Below are positions 45,360 to 54,100 of a DNA stretch of 64,000 nt, piece by piece. This stretch comes from CALMKX01 sp036274895 (lineage in GTDB: Bacteria > Acidobacteriota > Thermoanaerobaculia > Multivoradales > SZUA-115): NCBI GenBank assembly GCA_036274895.1, contig DASUEU010000038.1, positions 182,272 through 246,271 of the forward strand, read 5' to 3'. Within the stretch, counting starts at the first letter, position 1. Each line of letters opens with the position of its first letter. Position numbers and translations under genes: made by a program. Under the pieces are notes generated by a model. That model was given only the letters and a program-made list of their open reading frames with translations, did no database searches and was not told the origin of the DNA.

Positions 45360-46763
45360 ATGACCAGCCCAGCTCTCGGAACCGCCGAGCGGCCCCTGCG
45401 GGTAGCCATCATCGGGGCGGGCCCGTCCGGGTTCTACACCGCGGCGGCCCTCCTGGCGCGCCCAAAGCTCGCCCCCGACCTCGCTGTCTCGATCGATCTC
45501 ATCGACCGCCTGCCGGCTCCTTACGGCCTGGTGCGCTACGGCGTCGCCCCCGACCACGCCAAGATCAAGGAGGTCGCCAAGGTCTTCGAGCGCACCGCGC
45601 TCGACCCGCGGGTGCGCTACCTTGGCCACGTCGAGTACGGCCGGGACCTCGACCTCGCCGACCTGCTGGCCTGCTACGACCAGGTAGTCTTCACCGTGGG
45701 CGGCCAGAGCGACCGGCGCCTGGGCGTGCCCGGCGAAGACCTCGCCGGCAGCCACTCCTCCACCGCCTTCGTGGCCTGGTACAGCTGCCACCCGGACTTC
45801 CTCGACTTGGCCGTCGATCTCTCCTGCGAAGCGGCCGTGGTGGTCGGCGTGGGCAACGTCGCCGTGGACGTGGCGCGGGTGCTGGTGCGCGACCCCGACG
45901 AGCTGGCCAAGACCGACATCTCCGACGACGCCCTGGCGCGGCTGCGCAGCAGTCGCGTCCGCGACGTCTACGTGCTCGCCCGCCGCGGGCCGGTGCAGGC
46001 CAAGTGCTCGCCGGCCGAGCTCAAAGAGTTGGCGAACCTCTCTGGGGTGGACCTGATCGTCGACCCCGCCGAGCTGGAGCTCGACCCGGTGAGCGAGGCC
46101 GAGCTGGCCAAGGACGCCCAACTGCAGAAGAACCTGGCCATCTTGCGCGCCGCCGCCGAGCGCGGCGCCACCGGCGCGCCCCGGCGCATCCACCTGCGCT
46201 TCCTGGTCTCACCGGTCGAGGTGCTGGGGGCGGACGGGCGAGTGATCGGCGTCAAGCTCGAGAAGAACCGCCTCGAGCCCCGCGGCGACGACCTGGCCGC
46301 CCGCGGCACGGGCGTCTTCGAGACCCTCGATGCCGGCCTGGTGGTGCGGGCCGTGGGCTACCGCTCCCTGCCCCTGCCCGAGGTGCCCTTCGACGACCGC
46401 CGCGGGGTGATCCCCAACGAGCGCGGCCGGGTGCTCGACCCGACTGCCGGCACGCCCCTGCCCCGGCTCTACGTGGCCGGCTGGGTGAAACGGGGGCCGA
46501 CCGGGCTGATCGGCTCCAACAAGCCGGACGGCGCCGAGACGGCGAGCCTGATGGTGGAAGACCTGCCCAGCCTCTCTCCCGCCCCCGAGCCCAGCCCCGA
46601 GGCCGTAGACCGCCGCCTCGCCGAGCGGGGCGTCCGGGTGGTGGACTGGCCGGCCTGGCAGCGCCTCGACCGCCAGGAGATCGAGGCCGGCGTCCCCGCC
46701 GGCCGGCCGCGGGTGAAGATCGGGCCGGTTGCGGCGATGCTGGCCGCGCTCTCGGAGGGGTAG
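45360..46763 (+). CDS. Ferredoxin-NADP reductase, FprA/adrenodoxin reductase type
   Basis: This 467-residue flavoprotein has the FAD fingerprint VAIIGAGPSGFYTAAALL at the N-terminus and RLPAPYGLVRYGVAPDHAKI, a hallmark of the adrenodoxin reductase/FprA family. A second dinucleotide motif is VVVGVGNVAVDVARVL and the C-terminal FAD segment is LYVAGWVKRGPTGLIGSNKP. The family moves electrons between NADPH and ferredoxin, often to feed P450s or other oxygenases. Here it could serve the nearby NOS, which lacks a reductase; that is an inference. No Shine-Dalgarno precedes the ATG; a TATCCT lies 9 nt upstream. Confidence 0.92.
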   Translation: MTSPALGTAERPLRVAIIGAGPSGFYTAAALLARPKLAPDLAVSIDLIDRLPAPYGLVRYGVAPDHAKIKEVAKVFERTALDPRVRYLGHVEYGRDLDLADLLACYDQVVFTVGGQSDRRLGVPGEDLAGSHSSTAFVAWYSCHPDFLDLAVDLSCEAAVVVGVGNVAVDVARVLVRDPDELAKTDISDDALARLRSSRVRDVYVLARRGPVQAKCSPAELKELANLSGVDLIVDPAELELDPVSEAELAKDAQLQKNLAILRAAAERGATGAPRRIHLRFLVSPVEVLGADGRVIGVKLEKNRLEPRGDDLAARGTGVFETLDAGLVVRAVGYRSLPLPEVPFDDRRGVIPNERGRVLDPTAGTPLPRLYVAGWVKRGPTGLIGSNKPDGAETASLMVEDLPSLSPAPEPSPEAVDRRLAERGVRVVDWPAWQRLDRQEIEAGVPAGRPRVKIGPVAAMLAALSEG

Positions 46764-46829
46764 GGCCACCCCACCGGCCGGGGCGACGCTCCCCCAGCCC
46801 GCATAGCCTGTGCGGGAGAGGAGCGTGCG

Positions 46830-47666
46830 ATGCGGGTCTTCGTTCTGATCCTGGCCCTGATGATCCTGCTCCTGGTGTCGGTGGTGCTCCTGGCCGGCGC
46901 CCGCTGGCGGGGCGGCACGGCCCGCTTGGTGGCGCGGTTGCGGCCGGCGGTTTCTCCCTCGCCCGTCTTCTCCGCACATGAGCTCGAAGGTCTTCCCGCT
47001 CCCGTGGCCTTCTACCTGGCCGCCGTGATCCCCGAGGGCCAGCCTCTCCGCCTCACGGCGCGGTTGCAGCAGAAGGGCTCCTTTCTCCTCAAGCCCACTG
47101 CCGACGGCTGGCGGCCCTTCACCGCCGTGCATCACGTCTGCGCCCAGCCCCCCGGCTTCGTCTGGGACGCCCGCATCGCCATGGCCCCGGGTCTCGCCGT
47201 GCGGGTGCGGGACTCCTTCGTGGACGGCGTCGGCGGGATGAACGCGCGGCTCGGGGGCCTGGTGAAACTGGTCCACGCCGAGGGCACGCCGGAGATCGCC
47301 GCCGGAGCGCTGGTGCGCTGGCTGGCCGAGGCCACCTGGCTGCCCGCGGCGCTGTTGCCCGCCTCCGGCGTACGCTGGGAGCCCCTGGACGACACCAGCG
47401 CCCGGGCGCACCTCGAAGTGGGCGCCACCCGGGTGGCGTTGGACTTCCACTTCGGCCCGGACGGCCTGGTCGAGCGGGTCTACACCCCGGGGCGTGGCCG
47501 CGACGTCGACGGCCAGAGCGTCCCCACCCCCTGGCAGGGCCGCTTCGGCCACTGGGAGCGGCGCGGCGGGATGCTGATCCCGCTCGAGGGTGAGGTCGAG
47601 TGGCTGCTCCCCGAAGGCCCCCAGCCTTATTGGCGGGGGCGGATCTCGGGTGCGGACTATCGCTGA
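46830..47666 (+). CDS. Membrane-anchored DUF6544-like protein
   Basis: This 278-residue protein has an N-terminal membrane helix (VFVLILALMILLLVSVVLLA). A beta-rich body with LQQKGSFLLKPTADGWRPFT is followed by WDARIAMAPGLAVRVRDSFV and a C-terminal QPYWRGRISGADY. This resembles the DUF6544 family (also met as DUF6920), whose role is unknown. The family match is from memory and only moderately certain. GGAGAGGAG lies well placed before the ATG. Confidence 0.68.
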   Translation: MRVFVLILALMILLLVSVVLLAGARWRGGTARLVARLRPAVSPSPVFSAHELEGLPAPVAFYLAAVIPEGQPLRLTARLQQKGSFLLKPTADGWRPFTAVHHVCAQPPGFVWDARIAMAPGLAVRVRDSFVDGVGGMNARLGGLVKLVHAEGTPEIAAGALVRWLAEATWLPAALLPASGVRWEPLDDTSARAHLEVGATRVALDFHFGPDGLVERVYTPGRGRDVDGQSVPTPWQGRFGHWERRGGMLIPLEGEVEWLLPEGPQPYWRGRISGADYR

Positions 47667-47688
47667 GGGCCGAGGACGACTTCCCGGC

Positions 47689-48507
47689 TCACGGCGCCGG
47701 GCTCGAAAGCACCTGGATCAGCTCGACCTCGAAGACCAGCAGGCCCTCGGGGTAGCCGGGCTGGCCGCGGTAGGCGAGCTTCTTGGGGATCCAGAAGCGG
47801 CGGATCTCGCCCTCGACCATCAGCTGGAGGCCCTCGGTCCAGCCCTCGATCACCTGATCGAGGCCGAAGGAGGAGGGGGCACCGCGGGAGATCGAGGAGT
47901 CGAACATCTTGCCGTCCGTGGTCCAGCCCGTGTAGTGCACCTCCACCCGGCTGCGCTTGCTCGGCCGGCGGGTGCCGGTGCCGGGCTTGAGCACCTGCCA
48001 GGCGAGGCCGCTCTTCGACCGCTCGGCGCCGGCCGGCGGCGCCGCCACGTCGGCCGGCACCGGCGGCAGCCGCAGGATGTCCAGTAGCTCAACGTCGAAC
48101 ACCAGCATGCCCTGGGGCTTCTCCGGCTTGCCCTCGTAGGCCAGGCGGGCCGGGATCCACAGGCGCCGCTTCTCGCCCTCCACCATCAGGGCCAGGCCCT
48201 CCTGCCAGCCCGGGATCAGCCGGTCGAGAGGCAGCACCGCCGGCTTGCCGCGGGCCACCGAGGAGTCGAAGAGCTTGCCGTCTGCGGTCCAGCCCGAGTA
48301 GTGCACCTTCACCTGGTCCCCGGCCCGGGGCTGCTCCGTCCCCGTTCCCGGCGCCAGGAGCCTGGAAGCCAGGCCAGAGGCGGTCACCGCGGCATCCGCC
48401 GGCACCGCCGCCACGTCCGGGGGAGCGGCAGGCGGGTCGGTGGCGTGGAGGGGGAGGGTGGCGAGGGCGACGAGGAGGAGGCTGAGGGCAGGCAGGTGGG
48501 TGGCCAT
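47689..48507 (-). CDS. Secreted protein with two FKBP-type prolyl isomerase domains
   Basis: This 272-residue exported protein has a signal peptide (LSLLLVALATLPLHATDPP) and two tandem FKBP domains. The first runs from VKVHYSGWTADGKLFDSS to MLVFDVELLDIL; the second from VEVHYTGWTTDGKMFDSS to LLVFEVELIQVL. Both retain most of the isomerase pocket (YxGW, FDSS, WIPxxLAYxG). It would speed up proline isomerisation of periplasmic or outer-membrane proteins. The ATG at 48507 is chosen because it begins the signal peptide; no Shine-Dalgarno is clear. Tandem FKBP copies indicate an internal duplication. Confidence 0.9.
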   Translation of the reverse strand: MATHLPALSLLLVALATLPLHATDPPAAPPDVAAVPADAAVTASGLASRLLAPGTGTEQPRAGDQVKVHYSGWTADGKLFDSSVARGKPAVLPLDRLIPGWQEGLALMVEGEKRRLWIPARLAYEGKPEKPQGMLVFDVELLDILRLPPVPADVAAPPAGAERSKSGLAWQVLKPGTGTRRPSKRSRVEVHYTGWTTDGKMFDSSISRGAPSSFGLDQVIEGWTEGLQLMVEGEIRRFWIPKKLAYRGQPGYPEGLLVFEVELIQVLSSPAP

Positions 48508-48620
48508 GACGCGCAACGCTAGCAAAGAGGAGCGGAGATTCCATTCGAGGTGTTGGGATACAAACTTCAGATATACTTGCACCTACGTCGTTCCAGAAGC
48601 TCTATGTAAGAAACTGACCC

Positions 48621-49952
48621 ATGATGGCTATGCACATCGGCATCGTCGGCGCGGGACTGGGTGGATCCATGATGGCTCTCTATCTCGCCCGGGATGGCCA
48701 TCGGGTCGAGGTCTTCGAGAGCCGCAGAGACCCACGGGTCGAGGACATCTCCGAGACCTCGATGAACCTCGGCCTCTCCTACCGCGGGCTCGCGGCCCTA
48801 CGCGCCCTCGACCTGGCCGATGAGGTGATGGCCCTGGCCATCCCGATGGCCGGCAGAGTGATTCACCCCGCGAGCGGGGGACGGATCTTCCAGGCCTATG
48901 GCCGACGTCAGGGGGAGGGGATCCAGGCCATCCGCCGCGGCGACATCAACGCCATCCTGGTCGCCGCCGCCTCGGCCCATCCGGGAGTGCAGTTCCACTT
49001 CCAGAGCCGCTGCCAGGGCCTCGAGCGCGACGCCCCCCTGCTGCGGGTGACCGACTCCGCCGGCCAGATCGAGGAGCACCGCTTCGACTTCCTGATCGGT
49101 GCCGACGGCGTCTTCTCCACCCTCCGCGGCGCTCTCCAGCGTGGGCTGCCGGCCAACTACTCCCAGGACTACCTGCCCTGGGGCTGGAAGGAGCTGACCA
49201 TCCCCCCGGCTCCGGACGGCGGCCCACGGATGGAGAAGAACGCCTTCCACCTCTGGCCGCGGGGCGGCTCGATGATGTTCGCCCACCCCAACCGCGACGG
49301 CTCCTTCACCTGCTCGCTGGTGCTGCCCTGGAGCGGCCCGGGCAGCTTCGAGGCTCTGGCGGACGGCGCCGCCCTGCGGCGGTTCTTCGCCGCCACCTTC
49401 CCCGACCTCGGCGGCCTGCTGCCCGACCTCGAGCAGCAGTTCAGGGAGCGGCCGGTGATCCCCCTGGTGACCGTGCGCACCTCGCCCTGGTCCTACCGCG
49501 ACCGGGTGGTCCTGCTGGGTGACTCCGCCCACGCGGTGGTGCCCTTCTACGCCCAGGGCATGAACTCCGCCTTCGAGGATTGCGCCACGCTCGCCGACTG
49601 CCTGCGACGCCACGGCACCGACCGCCGCGCGGCCTTCGTCGAGTACGAGGCGATCCGCCGTCCGAACACCGACGCCCTCTCGGAGATGTCGAAGGAGAAC
49701 TTCGAGGAGCTGCGGGACGGCGTGCGCTCGCCCTGGCTGCGCGCCCACAAGCGGTTGAACCTCTTCCTGCACCGCCTGCTCGGGGCGCGCTGGATGCCCC
49801 TCCACGCCCGGGTCACCAACACCTCGAGCCCCTATGCCCGCGCCCGCCAGCTCGACCGCCGGCAGAACCGCATCCTCGCCGGCGTCGGGCTCGCCCTCGC
49901 CATGGTCGTCCTCTGGTCCCTCCTCCACGTCCTCACCGCCAGCGGAGGTTGA
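48621..49952 (+). CDS. kmo: Kynurenine 3-monooxygenase
   Basis: KMO hydroxylates L-kynurenine to 3-hydroxykynurenine with FAD and NADPH. The 443-residue protein has the FAD fingerprint IGIVGAGLGGSMMALYLARD, the GADGVFSTLR motif, the KMO-typical YLPWGWKELTIP and ALHIWPRG-like AFHLWPRGGSMM, and the second FAD motif VVLLGDSAHAVVPFYAQGMN. The C-terminus has a membrane helix (ILAGVGLALAMVVLWSLLHV), as in other KMOs. No other kynurenine-pathway gene (dioxygenase, kynureninase) is in the window, so it may make a hydroxylated building block, perhaps for the convergent NRPS. It is followed 2 bases later by the DUF6875-YbaK gene. Confidence 0.92.
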   Translation: MMAMHIGIVGAGLGGSMMALYLARDGHRVEVFESRRDPRVEDISETSMNLGLSYRGLAALRALDLADEVMALAIPMAGRVIHPASGGRIFQAYGRRQGEGIQAIRRGDINAILVAAASAHPGVQFHFQSRCQGLERDAPLLRVTDSAGQIEEHRFDFLIGADGVFSTLRGALQRGLPANYSQDYLPWGWKELTIPPAPDGGPRMEKNAFHLWPRGGSMMFAHPNRDGSFTCSLVLPWSGPGSFEALADGAALRRFFAATFPDLGGLLPDLEQQFRERPVIPLVTVRTSPWSYRDRVVLLGDSAHAVVPFYAQGMNSAFEDCATLADCLRRHGTDRRAAFVEYEAIRRPNTDALSEMSKENFEELRDGVRSPWLRAHKRLNLFLHRLLGARWMPLHARVTNTSSPYARARQLDRRQNRILAGVGLALAMVVLWSLLHVLTASGG

Positions 49953-49954
49953 GC

Positions 49955-51166
49955 GTGCTGACCCATGCCACCGACCCGAACCTCTTCGTCGTCGAAACCA
50001 CCGACCTCGAGCGCTCGAACCCGCCGCCACGGATCCACGCCGACCTCGAGCCGCTCCGAAGGGTGGTGCGCTGGGCCGAGGAGTACCTCAGCCAGCCGCA
50101 TCCCGAGCTGGGGCGGGAGGGGCCGGTCTGCCCCTACGTCCAGACCTCGATGCGCAAGCAGCTCTTCTTCCTCACCGTGCGCCGCGGGCGGGATCTGAAC
50201 TGCCCGCAGGTCGAGGAGATCCTCTCCGCCTACCGCCGCTGGTTCCTGGAGATCGAGCCCACCGACGGTCCCGACGCCATCTTCAAGACCATCCTGGTGC
50301 TCTTCCCCGACCTCGACCCCAAGGCCTGGAACGACGTCATCGAAGCCGTCCAGGGGGCGCTGAAGTCGGAGTACGTGGCCCAGGGCCTGATGATCGGCGA
50401 GTTCCATCCCGGGCCGCCGCGCAAGGCCGGCCTCTGGAACCCGGACTTTCGGCCGTTGCAGAGCCCGGTGCCGATGTTGGTGATCCGCCACATGGTGCCG
50501 ACGGACTTCGCCTTCCTGCGCGACGAGCGCCCCCTGCTCGCCACCTACCTGGCCCGCTTCCAGCGCCAGATTCCGGGCTTCCTGCGCGACGCCGTGAAGG
50601 GCGCCGCGCAGAGCTTCGGCCTGCCCGTGGTCGAGCCCGACGGCCTCTTCGCCGTTCATCCCCAGGTGATGGAGATGCTGCGCCAGCACCAGGTGCCGGT
50701 GGTGATCCACGAGCACAAGAAGCTCGCCGGGCCCATCGACGGCCCCCACGACGTGGCGCGCAGCCTCGGCATCCCCCTCGAGCGCATCACCAAGTCGGTG
50801 CTCCTGCGCTGCTCCTGCCACGGCCGCTACTCGGTGGTGGTGGCCCCGGTCGGCCGGGCCATCGACCTCGAGGCCGTGGCGCGGGCCCTCGGCTGCCAGC
50901 GAGTGGTGCCGGCCACTCAGCTCGAGGTCGTGGCGGTGCTGGCCTTCTCGCCGGGCGGCATCTCGCCGGTGGCCGTGGCCGGCATGCCGGTGCTGGTCGA
51001 CGAGGCCCTGCTGGCCCACCCCACGGTGCTGATCGCTGCGGGGGTCGTCGAAGTCGAGATCGAGATCGACCCGACCGTACTCTGCGAGGTCACGGGAGCC
51101 CAGGTGGTGAGCTTCACCCGGGTCAGCGCGGGCTCCTCGGAGAGCATGCTCTTCGAGCCGGCCTGA
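49955..51166 (+). CDS. DUF6875 and YbaK/EbsC-domain fusion protein
   Basis: This 403-residue protein has two parts. Residues of about 30-200 resemble DUF6875 (GPVCPYVQTSMRKQLFFLTV, LMIGEFHPGPPRKAGLWNPD), a family sometimes seen near NRPS genes. Residues of about 225-400 are a YbaK/EbsC aminoacyl-tRNA deacylase fold (PVVIHEHKKLAGPIDGPHDV, ITKSVLLRCSCHGRYSVVVA, SPGGISPVAVAGMPVLVDEA). In that fold the GGxSPxx motif and the Lys of TKSV are the usual active-site elements. YbaK removes Cys misattached to tRNA-Pro. The GTG start 2 bases after the kmo stop has GGAGG upstream, so the two are one transcript. A role next to a Cys-using NRPS is suggestive but unproven. It converges on the NRPS gene with 4 bp between stops. 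Confidence 0.85.
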   Translation: MLTHATDPNLFVVETTDLERSNPPPRIHADLEPLRRVVRWAEEYLSQPHPELGREGPVCPYVQTSMRKQLFFLTVRRGRDLNCPQVEEILSAYRRWFLEIEPTDGPDAIFKTILVLFPDLDPKAWNDVIEAVQGALKSEYVAQGLMIGEFHPGPPRKAGLWNPDFRPLQSPVPMLVIRHMVPTDFAFLRDERPLLATYLARFQRQIPGFLRDAVKGAAQSFGLPVVEPDGLFAVHPQVMEMLRQHQVPVVIHEHKKLAGPIDGPHDVARSLGIPLERITKSVLLRCSCHGRYSVVVAPVGRAIDLEAVARALGCQRVVPATQLEVVAVLAFSPGGISPVAVAGMPVLVDEALLAHPTVLIAAGVVEVEIEIDPTVLCEVTGAQVVSFTRVSAGSSESMLFEPA

Positions 51167-51170
51167 GGGC

Positions 51171-54100
51171 TCAGGACGCGGCGAGCAAGGCCGCGAGGCA
51201 CGCCGCCGTCGCCGCCACCCGCGGCTCGGCGAGGAAGCTGTGGTGGTCGCCGGCCACCGCACTGATCGTGATCGCTCCGGAGGTCCAGCGCTCCCAGCCG
51301 CGCTCGGCGGCCTTGCCCCGCGCCAACTCGTCCGCTGCGTTGATCAACCAGACGGGCAGGGCGCGGCGCGGCGGCCGGTAGCGCTCCAGGGCGCGGGCGT
51401 TGGCGCGGAAGGTGGCGAACAGGCGCGCCACCTCGCTGGCCTCTTCCGCGGCCACCAGGCCGGCATCGGCCGCGAACCACGCCTCGAGCTCGGCCTCGCT
51501 TTTGGGGACGGGCGGCTCGAGGGCCGGGGCGTCGCTGTCGAGCAGCACCAGCCGCTCCACCTGCGCTCCCCGATCGAGCAGCCGGCCGGCCATCTCGAAA
51601 GCGATCACCCCGCCCATCGACCAGCCTCCCAGGCGGTAGGGGCCCGCGGGCTGCGAGCGCAGCAGCTCCTCCAGGTAGCGAGTCGCGAGCGCCTCGACCG
51701 TCAAGCCTTCGGTGGCGAGCTCCGGCGGCGTCTCGAAAGCGAAGAGAGGCTGCTCCGGGCCCAGCCGGCGGGCCAGGGCCGAGTAGCCGAGCACACCTCC
51801 CCCCACCGCGTGGACCAGGAAGAGGGGGGGCCGCGAGCCGCCGGCGGTGAGGGTGACCAGAGCCGGCCGGGAGGCCGCGCCGGCGCCCTCGCCGAGGGCC
51901 GCCGCCAGCTGGCGCAGAGTCGGCCTCTCGAAGAGCACGGAGAGGGGGAGGTCGACGCCCAGCTCGCGGCGGATGCGGCCGATCAGGCGCACGGCGAGCA
52001 GAGAGTTGCCGCCCTGCTCGAAGAAGCTTTCGGTGGCGCCGACGGAGCCCCGGCCGAGGATCTCCGCCCAGAGGGCTGCCAGCCGGCCTTCCAGCTCGCC
52101 GACCGGCGCCGCCGAGACCGTCTCGCCCCCCGGAGCCGGCGCCAGGGCGGACAGGCGAGGCCGGTCCACCTTGCCGTTGGCAGTCAAGGGCAGAGCGGGG
52201 AGGAAGACGAACGACGCCGGCACCATGTAGCGGGGCAGCTTGGCGGCGAGGTGGCCGGCGAGCTCCTCGGCCGCCGGTGCCGGCTCCGCCTCCGCCACCA
52301 CGTAGGCGACCAGCCGCTTGGCGCCCCGTCGCTCGCCCTCGGCGAGCACCGCCGCGGTCTTGAGACCGGGGTGCTGGGTGAGCGCGGACTCGATCTCGGC
52401 CAGCTCGATGCGGTAGCCCTGGACCTTGACCTGGAGGTCTTCGCGGCCCAGAAACTCGAGGTTGCCGTCGGGCAGCAGGCGGCCGAGGTCGCCGGTGCGA
52501 TACAGCCGCTCGCCGGTCTCGGGGTGCCGGAAGAAGCTGCGGGAAGTCTTCTCCTCGTCCCGCCAGTAGCCCTGGGCCAGCCCGACACCGCCGATGAAGA
52601 GCTGGCCGGGGACCCAGATCGGGCGGAGATCGAACTGCTCGTCGAGGACCTGGAAGGTCTGGTTGGCCAGGGGCCGACCATAGGGGATGCTCGGCCAGGC
52701 TGGATCCACCTCGCCGATCGGATAGGCGATCGACCAGATTGCGGCCTCGGTGGCACCGCCCAGGCTGACCACCTCGACGGCCGGGCCCAGGGCGCGCAGG
52801 CGGTCCGGCAGAGTGACCGGGATCCAATCTCCCGAGAGCAGCACCGTGCGCAGGCTCGCGGGCAGGGGACGCTCGCGGCCCTCGAGCTCGTCGACCAGCA
52901 TCTCGAGCAGGGCCGGCACCGTGTTCCACAGGGTCACCCGCCGGCCCTCCAGCAACTCGAGCCAGTGGGCCGGCTCCCGCCCGCCGGCGGCGTCGGGGAG
53001 CACCAGGGCGCCACCCGCGGCGAGCAGCCCGAAGAGGTCGTAAACCGAGAGGTCGAAGCCGAGGGCGGACAGGCCGAGGACGCGGTCCTCGGGGCCGACG
53101 GCGAAAAGCCGGTTGATCTCGCCCACGGTGTTGACGGCGGCGCGGTGGTCGATCATCACCCCCTTGGGCTGGCCGGTCGAGCCCGAGGTGAAGATCACGT
53201 AGGCCAGGTCCCCGGGGTCGGCCGCCTCCTGCCGCCAGGCCGCCTCCACGGCGGCCCGGTCGAGGGCGGGCGCGGCGGCCTCGACGCCCACGGCCAGCTC
53301 CGGCCGGCCGCCGCCGAGGCCGCTGCCGGCCCGGCCCGGCTCGACCAGCACCACCTCGGGCTCGACCGTCGAGAGCAGAAAGTCGAGGCGCTCGGCCGGC
53401 AGCTCGGGGTCCACCGGCACGTAGGCGCCGCCGGCCTGGAGCACGGCGAGCACCGCCACGCCCTGCCGCCACCCCTTGCCCACCGCCACCACGACGCGGC
53501 GACCGCGGCCCACCCCCGCGGCCCGGAGCTGCCCGGCCAGGGCAAGGGCCTCGGTGGCCAGCTCGCCATAGCGGAGGGTGCGCTCCGGGCTGATCAGGGC
53601 CGGCTGCTCCCAGCGCTCAGCGAGGCGGGCGGCGAAGCCCGAGGTGAGCAGGCCGCCCGGCAGCGGCCCCTGGGTGCGGTTCATCTCGAAGGCCAGGGCC
53701 CGGTGCGCCTGGGGAGTGAGGGCCGCCAGCCGCTCCGTCCAAGCCGTCTCGTCGGTGGCCAGGCGCTCGAGCAGGCCGGCGTAGGCGCCGACTAGGTCGG
53801 CAGGCAGGCCGGGGGGGAAGAGCTCCTCGACGAAGTCGAAGTTGTAGCCGAGCACCCCGCCGGCCTCACCGACTTGATGGTCCAGCCAGACCTGGGGGGT
53901 CTGGAGGCCGCTCGTGACCAGGCGGGCCTCGCGGCCTAGCTCGGCGAGCTCGGCCCGCTCGCGCTCGGCGTCGAGGCGGGAGCCGATGTCGAGGGCACTG
54001 GTGAAGACCACAGGAACTCCGGCTCGCGGCCCGCTGGCGTCGCGCCGGTTGAGCTCGCGCAGCACCCGGGTGCCCGAGAAGGTGGCGTGGTCGAGGTCCT

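Noticed and set aside
48540..48620. AT-rich stretch with TATACT upstream of kmo as a promoter
   Set aside because: No acceptable -35 lies at 16-18 bases, and the candidate TTGGGA is only 13 bases away. A promoter probably exists here, but I cannot define it.
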